A stretch of DNA of 64,000 bases, from positions 1 through 64,000 of the forward strand of contig NZ_RIBP01000004.1 of NCBI RefSeq assembly GCF_007273535.1, in the 5' to 3' direction. Of the stretch, positions 17,503-26,610 are shown piece by piece. Each line of letters begins with the position of its first letter. Within the stretch, counting starts at the first letter, position 1. The translations under genes and the position numbers were made by a program. The DNA comes from Niallia circulans. Its GTDB lineage: Bacteria; Bacillota; Bacilli; Bacillales; Cytobacillaceae. The notes under the pieces are model-generated. The model made no database searches, had not been told where the DNA came from, and saw only the letters and a list, made by a program, of their open reading frames with translations.

Positions 17503-18537
17503 CTACTTATCGATGTGTTTATCTTCACCCATTTTCCACTCCAGCCTTTGCCCAGGTTGAATGTAAGATAGAAGTTGTAAATCCTCACTATTAACTGCTC
17601 CTATCACATTTACGCGCTCATCTGCTGGTAGATTTCGCAGTACAATCTGCACTTCTCCACAGTAACGTCCGTATAAATGATTATCCATAGTAATCATCCC
17701 TCGCTGTCTTGCCAAGTTATTGACAGGTTCGACAGATTCGTTTGTACGAGAATCCATTATTCGCAGCACATCAGGAGATAAATCAGGACGTAATCGATTA
17801 ATGCCTTCTTTTAACAGTCCAGACTGAATACGAATTGGCAGAATTTTGTCTTCATCATATTTAATCAGTTGTTCTAATAATCCCTTTCCATGATCTGGAT
17901 CACCAATATACACATCTGTTATCCCAAGCTTATATAGCTCAACTGCCGCTATAAACGGATGTATTTCCCGATGACTCTCCAATGTTGGAAGACCCTCAAA
18001 AACCGGTCCCCGTTTTTCTGCAATTCCCGGGATAAAGGCACAAACCGGAATATTATAGCTTTTAAAAAGTGCGGTTTGTGTCCGAAAAAAGTCTTTATCT
18101 AAACCTGTTTCACGACGGGGATAAAAATTATGCCAAGCGATAAGCCTTTTCGCATTAAGTCCGTTTGCTAGTAAGCTCTCAAGCTCTTCTTCTAAGATGA
18201 TACTGGCATTAACAGCAATGTGAAAGCACTTTGATAGTTCTATCATTCTATTACTTTCGAAGAAGTCATCTAATCGGATGCCAACTACTCCTAAAGTACT
18301 CAGTTGTTCCAAGCTGTCAATATTTAAATGGCGGGGCGTTTTCAACGATACATCGGCATAAACTTCCATACCACAGGCTTTAGCTGTCTTAAGTAATTCA
18401 GAGGCTCTGCTTGCGAGACCCCCTCTTTCCTCTGGTATATGCAGCGAAGTAAAGGCCTTTGTTATCCCTTTTTGACTTGCTTCTATTATTCGTTCCTCTG
18501 CAAGTGGATCATTTAGATAAAATGAAATGCCAATCAT
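17503..18537 (-). CDS. mupG: 6-phospho-N-acetylmuramidase MupG (DUF871 TIM barrel)
   Basis: A 344-residue cytoplasmic TIM-barrel protein of the DUF871/MupG family, beginning MIGISFYLNDP. In Staphylococcus aureus MupG splits MurNAc-6-phosphate-GlcNAc, delivered by MurP, into MurNAc-6P and GlcNAc. The ATG overlaps the murP stop by ATGA, indicating translational coupling. It is last of three genes, and the set of MupG, MurP and MurQ matches the S. aureus MurNAc-GlcNAc recycling operon rather than the B. subtilis NagZ/NamZ route. The family call is firm and the function follows from context. Confidence 0.9.
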   Translation of the reverse strand: MIGISFYLNDPLAEERIIEASQKGITKAFTSLHIPEERGGLASRASELLKTAKACGMEVYADVSLKTPRHLNIDSLEQLSTLGVVGIRLDDFFESNRMIELSKCFHIAVNASIILEEELESLLANGLNAKRLIAWHNFYPRRETGLDKDFFRTQTALFKSYNIPVCAFIPGIAEKRGPVFEGLPTLESHREIHPFIAAVELYKLGITDVYIGDPDHGKGLLEQLIKYDEDKILPIRIQSGLLKEGINRLRPDLSPDVLRIMDSRTNESVEPVNNLARQRGMITMDNHLYGRYCGEVQIVLRNLPADERVNVIGAVNSEDLQLLSYIQPGQRLEWKMGEDKHIDK

Positions 18538-19895
18538 TCGAACTCACTCGCCATTTCATCCTTATAGCCAATCAAAAATGTGAAAACAAAGCCTGCTGCG
18601 TAAGCGATAATTAAACCTGCCAAGTAATACAGAATTTGCTGGGCATGAACAAGAAAGGAAAGCGGCAAGCCGGAAACTCCAACTGCGACTGTCGCAACTT
18701 TAAAATAAGCCTGAAATGCACCACCAATCCCAGCACCAAGACAAGCTGTTAAAAACGGTCTTCCAAGCGGGAGGGTAACCCCAAAAATCAACGGCTCACC
18801 GATGCCAAGCAAGCCGGAAGGAAGCGCACCGCCGATCGCCCGTTTCAATCGTGCCTTTTTCGTTTTCATGTAGATCGCAAATGCGGCACCCACCTGACCT
18901 GCACCGCCCATTGCTAAAATCGGCAACAGCGGATCATCACCAATCGAATTAATAAGCTCAAGGTGAACAGGTGTTAATCCTTGATGCAAGCCTGTTACAA
19001 CTAATGGCAGAAAAGCGGCACCTAAAACAAATCCTGCAACAACCCCTCCCATATCTAAAATAGCGAGCAAGCCTTTTGTTATTCCATCAGAGATTAAACC
19101 GCCAATTGGCATGAACACGAGATATGTGACAATTCCTGTAACTAATAAAGCGATTGTTGGTGTGATAATGATATCAAGGGACTGTGGCACAATCCGACGC
19201 ACCCGTTTTTCAACGATTGCGATAAAGATAGCAGCAAATAATACCCCGATTAAACCGCCCCTGCCAGGCAATAACTCTTCACCGAAGAGCGTTATTCCTG
19301 CAACAGAGGGATTAATAATTAATATACCTGCCACCCCACCTAATGCAGGGGAACCTCCAAATTCCTTTGCAGCATTTATTCCGACCAATATCCCAAGATA
19401 AGTAAACAAACCGCTCCCAATAACTGTTAGTATCGTCGCAAGCTGAGACTCTGCTGACAGCCAGCCGCCCTGTACAACCGCCTTTGTAATCCCTGTAATT
19501 AATCCAGATGCAACTAATGCTGGGATAAGCGGGATAAAAATACTGGCGATTTTACGCAAAAACATTTTAACCGGAGTAGAATTTTTGGTTTTTAATGCAG
19601 TTTTCTTCTGTGCTGCCAGCTCTTCTAGCTTAACGTCTCCGGCAGGTTCTAACAGCTTGCCGAACTCCTCTGCGACTTTATTCACTTTCCCTGGCCCTAA
19701 TATAACCTGCAATGTCTCATCCTCAACCAGCCCTAATACACCGTTGATTTTTTTTATGGCTGGTTTATTGACAGCATTATTATCAATTGGTGTTACACGA
19801 AGGCGTGTCATACAATGTGTATATGCGGCAATATTAGCCGGACCGCCAAGCTGTTCTAATATTTTCAGTGCCAAAACATGATTTTCCCCAGACAT
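18534..19895 (-). CDS. murP: PTS EIIBC permease for MurNAc / MurNAc-GlcNAc (MurP)
   Basis: 453 residues. An N-terminal EIIB domain (~1-85) has the phosphocysteine C28 in AAYTHCMTRLRV. About ten membrane segments of the EIIC domain follow, with the GIGEPLIFGV substrate-loop motif (~360-370). There is no EIIA domain, so it must borrow phosphate from another EIIA, as MurP of other bacteria does. It imports and 6-phosphorylates the sugar. AAAGGAGG sits 7 nt before the ATG. It lies between murQ (190 nt upstream) and mupG (4-nt overlap). The gap from murQ holds a weak cre-like sequence near 19935 but no convincing gene. Confidence 0.9.
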   Translation of the reverse strand: MSGENHVLALKILEQLGGPANIAAYTHCMTRLRVTPIDNNAVNKPAIKKINGVLGLVEDETLQVILGPGKVNKVAEEFGKLLEPAGDVKLEELAAQKKTALKTKNSTPVKMFLRKIASIFIPLIPALVASGLITGITKAVVQGGWLSAESQLATILTVIGSGLFTYLGILVGINAAKEFGGSPALGGVAGILIINPSVAGITLFGEELLPGRGGLIGVLFAAIFIAIVEKRVRRIVPQSLDIIITPTIALLVTGIVTYLVFMPIGGLISDGITKGLLAILDMGGVVAGFVLGAAFLPLVVTGLHQGLTPVHLELINSIGDDPLLPILAMGGAGQVGAAFAIYMKTKKARLKRAIGGALPSGLLGIGEPLIFGVTLPLGRPFLTACLGAGIGGAFQAYFKVATVAVGVSGLPLSFLVHAQQILYYLAGLIIAYAAGFVFTFLIGYKDEMASEFE

Positions 19896-20087
19896 GTTAG
19901 TTCCTCCTTTAATATCAATTCCAAAACAATTAAAATGAAACCGCTTAAATTTTTTTGTTTGAGAAATTGAGCTTCATAAGAACTTATCTCTTTTTTCTGC
20001 CTCACGTTTTTGTTCAATAGATGATTCTCTTGTTTCCGATTACACTGCAGCTGCGTGATTAGCATCTAGCTCCGCCTGCTGCCATTC

Positions 20088-20996
20088 TTAGTTCTCCACT
20101 ATAGAAGTTGCTTTTCTTACATTACCTTCTGCTTTTGTTAAGAGTACTTTAGCCTGCGTGTAGTCCTGATTGGTTTTAAGCATAACAATGGCTGTTTTCA
20201 CTTCATTTTGTGCTATTGCCAACGTCTCTTTGGCTGTTTCATAGGTTGCTCCTGTAGTTTTGCAGATGATGTGGATCGCTCTTTCTTTCAACTTATAATT
20301 GCTAACATGCACGTCTACCATAAGGTTTTCATACGCTTTTCCATTTTGAATCATTGTAGCTGTTGAAATCATATTCAATATCATCTTTTGTGCGGTAGCA
20401 GCCTTAAGTCTTGTTGAACCTGTGAGCACTTCAGGTCCCACCTCTACTTCAATACATATGTCAGCATATTTACTAATTATTGAATCTTTATTGCAGGATA
20501 ACGCAATTGTTTTTGCGCCGACACTGCGTGCATGACAAAGCGCTCCTTTTACATACGGCGTCCTGCCACTTGCTGCGATTCCAATAACAGTATCATTTGC
20601 TGTTAAGCAGATGTTTTGTAAATCCTTGGCACCAAGCTCCTGATTATCTTCTGCTCCTTCAACAGCCTTAATAAATGCCTTTTCCCCACCAGCCATAATC
20701 CCTTGAACTAAATCAGGATCTGTACTAAATGTCGGTGGGCATTCAACTGCATCCAAAACCCCCAGCCTTCCGCTTGTACCTGCACCAATATAGATGATGC
20801 GTCCCCCTTTTTTTAAAGACTCATAAGCATATTTGACAGCTGTTTCGACCTCTGGAAGAACTTGCTGAACGGCGATTGCTACCTTTTGATCCTCTTCATT
20901 CATCAGCCTCAAAATTTCCATTGTTTCAGCCGTATCTATATGCATTGTTCGTACATTGCGAGATTCTGTTGTTAATAATTTGAGCTTCTGATCCAT
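20088..20996 (-). CDS. murQ: N-acetylmuramic acid 6-phosphate etherase (MurQ)
   Basis: A 302-residue SIS-fold enzyme that cleaves the lactyl ether of MurNAc-6P to give GlcNAc-6P and D-lactate, in the cytoplasm. Family hallmarks include LTTESRN at the N-terminus, [22 protein letters not shown] (sugar-phosphate loop and catalytic Glu, ~70-90) and [16 protein letters not shown] lies 8 nt before the ATG. It is the first gene of the MurNAc operon, with a consensus sigma-A promoter that overlaps a TGAAA-N5-TTTCA dyad. Confidence 0.95.
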   Translation of the reverse strand: MDQKLKLLTTESRNVRTMHIDTAETMEILRLMNEEDQKVAIAVQQVLPEVETAVKYAYESLKKGGRIIYIGAGTSGRLGVLDAVECPPTFSTDPDLVQGIMAGGEKAFIKAVEGAEDNQELGAKDLQNICLTANDTVIGIAASGRTPYVKGALCHARSVGAKTIALSCNKDSIISKYADICIEVEVGPEVLTGSTRLKAATAQKMILNMISTATMIQNGKAYENLMVDVHVSNYKLKERAIHIICKTTGATYETAKETLAIAQNEVKTAIVMLKTNQDYTQAKVLLTKAEGNVRKATSIVEN

Positions 20997-21027
20997 CGCT
21001 TAGTCCTCCATTTCTTTTTACATGTTT

Positions 21028-21056
21028 ATTATAAGTCCCCTGAAACATAATTTCAA
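21028..21056 (-). promoter_or_regulatory. murQ operon promoter with overlapping RpiR/MurR-type operator
   Basis: TTGAAA (21056-21051), 17-nt spacer, TATAAT (21033-21028). The 15-bp dyad TGAAA-N5-TTTCA (21041-21055) covers the -35 box. The dyad resembles sites bound by MurR/RpiR-type repressors of amino-sugar genes. No murR gene is present in the window. Confidence 0.7.
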
Positions 21057-21104
21057 TAAATATTAATTTATTTTAAAATTTTAGTTCATTTGGTTACAAA
21101 AAAA

Positions 21105-21133
21105 AAGAAACCAGAATATGGGGCTGGTTTCTT
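21105..21133 (-). terminator. Second terminator after glycosyltransferase gene
   Basis: AAGAAACCAG / CTGGTTTCTT 10-bp stem followed on the minus strand by TTTTTTTTG. Confidence 0.75.
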
Positions 21134-21177
21134 GAAGAAGGAACTAGTTTACTAAAATATAAGAAGTCAATTATACA

Positions 21178-21208
21178 AAAAAAGGGAGACATTCCAGCCT
21201 CCCTTTTT
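21178..21208 (-). terminator. First terminator after glycosyltransferase gene
   Basis: AAAAAGGGAGG / CTCCCTTTTT stem directly after the stop of the DUF616 gene. Confidence 0.75.
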
Positions 21209-21217
21209 ACCATAATA

Positions 21218-21913
21218 TTAAACTGGTTCCGGCTGCTCCATTTCCAATACTACATGGTCATGCACATAGCGGAAATAGCTGCTGCTGTCCCTGCTATTTC
21301 CCCCTAAGTAGCCGAAAAAGAACCCAGTCATCCATGCGGCATAATTGAAGCTGAGCTGATCGCTTCTGCTGTAGTTTTTCACAAGCTTCCACCATTGCTC
21401 CATTAATTGCATGACATCAGGACAATGTGTTTTGCGAAGAATAACATTGCTGTCAATTAGGCCATTTTGTTTAGGATAATATTCACTCTTTAACAACGCC
21501 AGATGCTTCCTGATAATTCTTTCATTATCCTTCCCATTCTTGATACATTCCTTCGCTTCCTCATAAACACAATCTCTTTCTGGATGTTTAAATGTATAAA
21601 GCGTTTTATCGCCATTGATAAAATACTGTTCAATCAGTTGATCGATATCACCAGTTATCTGTACATTTCCATCTATCCAAATGCTGTATTCGTATTCGGG
21701 CAAAAAGAAATGCGGCATAATTTTCACCTGCCTGCACTGCCTAACAATATCCAAATCGCTCGGAGGAAGAGGTCTTATTTGCCATGTAGGTGAAATAAGT
21801 GTTGGATCATCTGTAAAGCATATGTAGTCACACTGATTAGATTTGATTGCCGGCTCCTTCAATTCATCATAGCCTTTTGTTATTGCTGTATAGATTACCA
21901 CTCTTTTTTTCAT
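21218..21913 (-). CDS. DUF616 / TOD1-MUCI70-type glycosyltransferase-like protein
   Basis: 231 residues. The start VVIYTAITKGYDEL, the CFTDD motif (~33-37) and the WIDGNVQI motif (~74-81), which acts like a DxD metal/nucleotide-sugar site, place it in the DUF616 glycosyltransferase-like family. No signal peptide or membrane segment is seen, so it probably acts at the cytoplasmic face. Such genes often sit in polysaccharide loci, but here it is alone between two terminators and a chemoreceptor, so the acceptor is unknown. I use ATG at 21913; TTG at 21916 is in frame. GGGAGGAG precedes. Confidence 0.75.
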   Translation of the reverse strand: MKKRVVIYTAITKGYDELKEPAIKSNQCDYICFTDDPTLISPTWQIRPLPPSDLDIVRQCRQVKIMPHFFLPEYEYSIWIDGNVQITGDIDQLIEQYFINGDKTLYTFKHPERDCVYEEAKECIKNGKDNERIIRKHLALLKSEYYPKQNGLIDSNVILRKTHCPDVMQLMEQWWKLVKNYSRSDQLSFNYAAWMTGFFFGYLGGNSRDSSSYFRYVHDHVVLEMEQPEPV

Positions 21914-21916
21914 CAA

Positions 21917-22295
21917 CCTTCTCCTCCCTATTTTATGTCACTGCAAAAACAACGACAAAATTCTTAATATTCAATTAATCATTTATTATAACATAATTGA
22001 TTTCTTAGTACTATTATGTAAGCCTTTTAGTTAATAGAACAAGATGTATGCTAATTCTAGTAATTATCCGTTTATCAGCACAATGAAACTTATTAACATC
22101 AAAAAATCAGATCCATTCTGCAAACTTTCAAGAGATTGGTACAAAGTGTTTGCTAATAGTCGAGTATATGAATTTTTTTGCCAATGCGTGAAATCTAGGA
22201 AGTTCTGCGAAGGCTTAAGCCAATGTTTGTACTATTCTCTTCCTCCACCAAGTCTTTCAACACACCTAAGGAAAAAAGAGGCAGAACATCGCTGC
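21917..22295. other. AT-rich intergenic region
   Basis: About 450 nt separate the DUF616 and chemoreceptor starts. Apart from the sigma-D promoter at its right end I see only AT-rich sequence. An 88-codon frame at 22044-22310 lacks a ribosome site and is not called. Confidence 0.5.
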
Positions 22296-22322
22296 TTTAG
22301 AATGCATTAAGCAGGCCGATAT
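22296..22322 (+). promoter_or_regulatory. Sigma-D promoter of chemoreceptor
   Basis: GCCGATAT (22315-22322) matches the sigma-D -10 consensus exactly. TTTA (22296-22299) lies 15 nt upstream in the -35 position (consensus TAAA). Confidence 0.8.
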
Positions 22323-22366
22323 ATGTATTAGTTTCAGGAAAAAAACATAAAAGGAGAGCTACATCA

Positions 22367-24082
22367 TTGAAACTGTTAAAAAACTTAAACATTACCAGAA
22401 AGCTTTTGATTATCACACTAGTAAGTGCTGCAGCACTTAGCTCAGTTGGTTTTTTAGGCTTAAATTATATTCGTATTATGGCGAAGGATTCAGAAGTTAT
22501 GTACAAGGAGAATCTGCTGCCGATAACTGACATGCTGCAAATTAGAATTAATACCAGATCAAGCAGCTCGTACACATTAGAACTAATGCTGACAAAGGAT
22601 GCAGCCAAAAATAAAGAACTACAGGAGGAAATTAAGTCTGCCTGGGAAGAAATTGATACACTTGTTGCCAAGATTGAGAGTGGCAATATGACTCCCGAAG
22701 AAAAAGAACTGCTTGACCAGTTTAAGGTGGAAGTAACTCCATTAACTGCAGGAACAGATAAAGTGGTTGATCTTGCTCTTGCTAATAAAAACGAAGAGGG
22801 CTATGACCTTTACTTAAAAGAAGTCGAAGCAAACAGAACAAAAGTAAACGAGACGTTAAAAGAACTTGCTGCCGCGAAAACAAAGCATGCAGAAGAAATT
22901 TACACGAAAAGCAAGGAACGCTTACACACCGTTACCATTTTTGTTGCGGCTGTCATCATTTTGGCTGTTTTGCTGCTGTTATTCTTGAGCTATATTATTG
23001 GCCGAATGATTGTAAAACCAGTCAAGGAAGTAAAAGAGCTTCTTTCTTTGGCAGAGGATGGAGATTTTACTGTTAAAGGAAGCTACCAGTCAAAAGATGA
23101 AATTGGCGAACTTGCAAAGTCCTTCAATAATATGACAGCAAAGCTTCAATCTGTTTTCAGCACTGTATATGACTCTTCACAACAGGTTGCTGCTGCTTCA
23201 GAAGAGCTGAGTGCAAGTGCAGAGGAAAACAGCAAAGCAAGTGAGCATATAACACTTACCATGCAGGAACTTACTGTAGGAACAGATACACAAGTTATTA
23301 AAATCGAAGACAGTGCCGAAGTTATCAGCAAAATTACGACATATACAAAAACAATTGCTGATAATACAGAAAAAATATCAAAAGACGTCCTTCATGCATC
23401 ACAAGTATCTGCAGACGGAAATGAAGCAATTACAAAAGTTAATAAGCAAATGAATTCTATTTATGCTAATGTTACCAGCTTATCAGAAGCTGTCAAAAGC
23501 TTAAATGAACGTTCAACTGAGATCGGAGAAATTACGAATGTCATCACTGGCATCTCAGCCCAAACAAACCTGTTGGCATTGAATGCAGCAATTGAAGCGG
23601 CACGTGCTGGAGAGCATGGCAAAGGCTTTGCAGTCGTTGCTGATGAAGTTAGAACACTTGCAGAGGAATCAACTAAATCAACAGAACAAATTTCGAATTT
23701 GATTCAATTAATACAAAAGGACACAGAGCATACACTTGAAACAATGGAAAGAGCCTCACAAGAAGTGAACTCAGGTTTAACTGTTGTTCATACAGCAGGT
23801 GCTTCCTTCCAAAAAATCGAAACAGCCGTTAACGGTATCGTCTCGCAAATTGAAGATATTTCAGAAGCACTGCAAAAACTAGCAAAAGGAACAGAAACTG
23901 TTCATGTATCAATCGATGATGTTAGTGGTGTGGCCAAGGATTCTGCAGCCATCACACAAAATATCTCTGCTGCAACACAGGAGCAGCTTGCCTCAATGGA
24001 AGAAATCACTACCTCCTCTCAAGCACTGGCTGTTTTAGCAGATGATTTACAAGCAATCATTAAGCAATTTAAAATTTCTTAA
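22367..24082 (+). CDS. Methyl-accepting chemotaxis protein with four-helix-bundle sensor
   Basis: 571 residues: TM1 at about 13-32, an extracellular helical region of ~155 residues of the 4HB_MCP type, TM2 at about 191-212, HAMP to ~265, then the signalling coiled coil with [31 protein letters not shown] at the tip. It should report an unknown ligand to CheA. The start is TTG at 22367, with AAGGAG 10 nt upstream. A consensus sigma-D promoter 45 nt before the gene places it in the motility regulon. The sensor differs in fold from the dCache receptor at 7066-9045. Confidence 0.92.
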   Translation: MKLLKNLNITRKLLIITLVSAAALSSVGFLGLNYIRIMAKDSEVMYKENLLPITDMLQIRINTRSSSSYTLELMLTKDAAKNKELQEEIKSAWEEIDTLVAKIESGNMTPEEKELLDQFKVEVTPLTAGTDKVVDLALANKNEEGYDLYLKEVEANRTKVNETLKELAAAKTKHAEEIYTKSKERLHTVTIFVAAVIILAVLLLLFLSYIIGRMIVKPVKEVKELLSLAEDGDFTVKGSYQSKDEIGELAKSFNNMTAKLQSVFSTVYDSSQQVAAASEELSASAEENSKASEHITLTMQELTVGTDTQVIKIEDSAEVISKITTYTKTIADNTEKISKDVLHASQVSADGNEAITKVNKQMNSIYANVTSLSEAVKSLNERSTEIGEITNVITGISAQTNLLALNAAIEAARAGEHGKGFAVVADEVRTLAEESTKSTEQISNLIQLIQKDTEHTLETMERASQEVNSGLTVVHTAGASFQKIETAVNGIVSQIEDISEALQKLAKGTETVHVSIDDVSGVAKDSAAITQNISAATQEQLASMEEITTSSQALAVLADDLQAIIKQFKIS

Positions 24083-24123
24083 CAAACATGCCCTGAAATA
24101 ATTATTTCGGGGCATATTTGTTT
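24083..24123. terminator. Bidirectional terminator between chemoreceptor and ogt
   Basis: ATGCCCTGAAAT / ATTTCGGGGCAT stem flanked by AACAAAC and TTTGTT. It overlaps the last codons of ogt. Confidence 0.75.
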
Positions 24124-24584
24124 TCATGCTCAAGGAGCCATTCCTTTCTCCATAAGCCGCCTGCATAACCTGTCAAGCTGCCATTGCTGCCAATAATCCG
24201 GTGACATGGCAAAACAATACAGAGCTTATTTTTGCCATTTGTACTACCAACTGCCCGAACTGCCTTTTCATTGCCGATTGCTGTTGCAATATCTTTATAG
24301 GAGCCTGTCTTACCGTAAGAAATTGACGGTAACGTATTCCACACATTTTTTTGAAAATCTGTACCTTCGACTATATATGGAAAAGTAAATGTCTCAAGCT
24401 CTCCTTTAAAATATAAATCAAGCTGTTGATAGCAAGCTCTTAATGGTTTTGGCGTGTTTTCCATCAATGGATATTGCAAGGTTTCTCTATCTGTAAACAA
24501 TACAGAGTATACTCCTGCTTCGGTACCTGTGATTTCGACAAGCCCAATTGGTGATTTATAATCAATTATATATTTAGCGCTCAT
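24102..24584 (-). CDS. ogt: Methylated-DNA-[protein]-cysteine S-methyltransferase (Ogt)
   Basis: 160 residues. The active-site motif LPCHRIIG with acceptor Cys127 shows a suicide enzyme that removes O6-methyl (or alkyl) groups from guanine in DNA. The upstream helix-turn-helix with the Arg finger (KAVRAVGSTNG) is also present. Length and lack of an Ada N-terminal domain fit Ogt/YhaZ-type proteins. GGAGG lies 8-9 nt before the ATG. A HAD phosphatase gene ends 15 nt upstream on the same strand, so they may be cotranscribed. Confidence 0.93.
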   Translation of the reverse strand: MSAKYIIDYKSPIGLVEITGTEAGVYSVLFTDRETLQYPLMENTPKPLRACYQQLDLYFKGELETFTFPYIVEGTDFQKNVWNTLPSISYGKTGSYKDIATAIGNEKAVRAVGSTNGKNKLCIVLPCHRIIGSNGSLTGYAGGLWRKEWLLEHENKYAPK

Positions 24585-24599
24585 TTAACATTCCTCCAG

Positions 24600-25280
24600 C
24601 TATTTATTATCCATGTCTTGATTGAGTTTTCTTATCAGCATTGGAATTTCTGTCAAATCCTTCACGATATATTCCATTCCTGCACTGCTCCAATCAGAAT
24701 TTTCTTTCCATACTCCAAGCATTCCAACATTACGGGCGGCCTCTACATCATTTTGTGGGTGATCGCCGATAAAAAGACTTTCGTCAGGAGTTGCATCCAG
24801 CCTTTGCAATGCCCGCTGAAAAATCGCTGGTTCAGGCTTGCGCAAATTCTCCCATTCTGATATCAATATCGTATCAAAAAAGTGTTTGATTCCTAATGCT
24901 TCGATATTGCTCTGCTGAAACTGCCCGTATCCATTTGTAATGATTCCTAAGCGCAGCCCTGCTTCTGAAAGCTCTGCTAACATTTCGTTTAAATGAGCAA
25001 AAGGCACACAGCTATACGGAAATTCCTCTACATAATCTTGCAGCAGCTCCTGCCAAGTGATGCCGGTCAAGTGAAATTCTTCAACAAGCTGCTGATAGAC
25101 TCTATCCTTCCAAACATAGCCGTTCGCATCCAAGGTGATGAACCTGCTTATATATGTTTCTTTCGATATATCGCTTGTCGCTTTTATTATGCTGTTATAT
25201 TGTCGTTCTGCAAAATGCAGGACTGCTTCATTTCTGTTTAATAATGTTCCATCTAAATCAAACAAAACTGCTTTTATCAT
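24600..25280 (-). CDS. HAD-superfamily phosphatase
   Basis: 226 residues from the ATG at 25280. Motif I is DLDGTL near the N-terminus (nucleophile Asp8, acid/base Asp10), motif II is IITNGYG, motif III is the Lys of RKPEPAIF, and motif IV is GDHPQNDVEAA. A helical cap lies between motifs I and II (subclass C1). It dephosphorylates some small phosphorylated compound that cannot be named. I prefer this start to the in-frame ATG at 25307, because GCAGGGG lies 8 nt before it. It is probably in one operon with ogt. Confidence 0.85.
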   Translation of the reverse strand: MIKAVLFDLDGTLLNRNEAVLHFAERQYNSIIKATSDISKETYISRFITLDANGYVWKDRVYQQLVEEFHLTGITWQELLQDYVEEFPYSCVPFAHLNEMLAELSEAGLRLGIITNGYGQFQQSNIEALGIKHFFDTILISEWENLRKPEPAIFQRALQRLDATPDESLFIGDHPQNDVEAARNVGMLGVWKENSDWSSAGMEYIVKDLTEIPMLIRKLNQDMDNK

Positions 25281-25338
25281 ATAAACAGCCCCTGCCTTTT
25301 CTTCCATTATAAACTATTGCTTACATGGCTCAAGCCAC

Positions 25339-25372
25339 AAAAAAACTGACTGAAAATTTTTCAGTCAGTCAG
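25339..25372 (-). terminator. Terminator of methionine synthase-like gene
   Basis: CTGACTGAAAA / TTTTCAGTCAG stem followed on the minus strand by TTTTTTTGTGG. Confidence 0.85.
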
Positions 25373-25384
25373 CTTCATAAAGCA

Positions 25385-26500
25385 TTATTTCCAAACAGCA
25401 TTTGAAATTTCAACAACATGGCGAAGCTTATCCCATTGCTGCTCTTCTGTCAGCAGGTTGCCTTCCTCAGTTGATGCAAAGCCGCACTGCGGGCTTAAGC
25501 ACAATTGATTTAGGTCAACATAACGTGATGCTTCTTCAATACGACGTTTAATAACATCTTTATCCTCTAGTTCACCGAATTTAGATGTAATTAATCCAAG
25601 TACGATGTTTAAATCTGGTCTGTTAACGAAACGAAGCGGTTCAAAACCACCTGAACGATCATTATCATATTCGAGGAAGAAGCCATCAATATTTAAATGA
25701 CCAAACAGCTTTTCAGCAACCGGCTCATAACCACCTGAAGAAATCCATGTAGAGCGGAAATTTCCTCGGCATATATGCATCGTTACTTTAAAATCATCTG
25801 GACGATCTGAAACTGCTTCATTTAACGTTTCTAAATATTTTCTGCTTAAGTAGTCAGGATCCATTCCTTTTGCACGCAGCTGTTCCTTTTGTTCTTCTGA
25901 ACATAGGTATGCCCATGATGTGTCATCAAGTTGCACATAACGGCAGCCTGCATCATAAAACGCTTGAAGGCCCTTTTTGTATGTTTGTGCAAGATCTGCG
26001 AAAAACTCATCTTGGTCTGGATACACAGCCTTGTCAACTTCACCGCGGAAATGAAGCATACTTGGACTTGGAATCGTTAATTTTGCTGTATGGTCACCAG
26101 CTGCAGCTTGAAGAAATTTAAAATCCTCAAGGAATGGGTGCTTGTCAAACCCAAGCTTGTCCGTAACCTTAATAGCACGTGATTTTGTTTGCTTTTGCTG
26201 GAATTGAATACCTGATCCAGTTTGATAGCCTGTTACACCTTGCAGGTCTTCAAGAAAATCAAAATGCCACCATGCTCTGCGGAATTCGCCATCTGTGACA
26301 GCTTGAAGGCCAACTTCCTTTTGCTTTTCTACAATTCTAGCAATCTCTTCATTTTCTATAGTTTTTAATTGCTCTGCAGTAATTTCGTCAGCTGCTCTTT
26401 GCAAACGCGCCTTCTTAATTGCCTCAGATCTCAATAAGCTTCCTACTTGGTCTGCGCGAAATGGTGCTGTTTTCTGTGATGATTTATCAATCGTTTGCAT
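25385..26500 (-). CDS. Cobalamin-independent methionine synthase-like protein (YxjG/YxjH family)
   Basis: 371 residues matching B. subtilis YxjG/YxjH, proteins that resemble only the C-terminal catalytic half of MetE. They carry the zinc ligands of the family (HICRGNFRS with His/Cys, and QCGF with Cys near the C-terminus). Likely role: methyl transfer to homocysteine or a related thiol in methionine salvage. GAGGG lies 8 nt before the ATG. In B. subtilis such genes sit behind S-box riboswitches; here the 110-nt upstream gap is too short for one, and a LysR gene lies directly upstream on the same strand. Confidence 0.88.
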   Translation of the reverse strand: MQTIDKSSQKTAPFRADQVGSLLRSEAIKKARLQRAADEITAEQLKTIENEEIARIVEKQKEVGLQAVTDGEFRRAWWHFDFLEDLQGVTGYQTGSGIQFQQKQTKSRAIKVTDKLGFDKHPFLEDFKFLQAAAGDHTAKLTIPSPSMLHFRGEVDKAVYPDQDEFFADLAQTYKKGLQAFYDAGCRYVQLDDTSWAYLCSEEQKEQLRAKGMDPDYLSRKYLETLNEAVSDRPDDFKVTMHICRGNFRSTWISSGGYEPVAEKLFGHLNIDGFFLEYDNDRSGGFEPLRFVNRPDLNIVLGLITSKFGELEDKDVIKRRIEEASRYVDLNQLCLSPQCGFASTEEGNLLTEEQQWDKLRHVVEISNAVWK

Positions 26501-26610
26501 CTATATTCCCTCTTTCCCTTTGTCGTTCCTATATTGTCTGTATATTAGCATAATTAAAAGGGTATAGAGTAACTGATAAAAGTAATTGTCCGTTATAACT
26601 AAAAGCTATA

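Noticed and set aside
19935..19950. cre-like sequence TGAAACCGCTTAAA before murP
   Set aside because: The last two positions of the consensus fail (AA instead of CA), so it is too weak to call.
19865..20065. 66-codon frame in the murQ-murP gap
   Set aside because: It overlaps the murP start and ribosome site, has AT-rich low-complexity composition and no ribosome site of its own.
22044..22310. 88-codon frame between the DUF616 and chemoreceptor genes
   Set aside because: It lacks a ribosome site, has no recognisable domain, and overlaps the sigma-D -35 region of the chemoreceptor.
25281..25307. N-terminal extension of the HAD phosphatase (MEEKAGAVY)
   Set aside because: There is no ribosome site before it; the ATG at 25280 has AGGGG and gives the usual short lead to DLDGT.
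26501..26610. Possible S-box riboswitch before the YxjG-like gene
   Set aside because: The gap is only 110 nt and no S-box core helices or terminator are visible.
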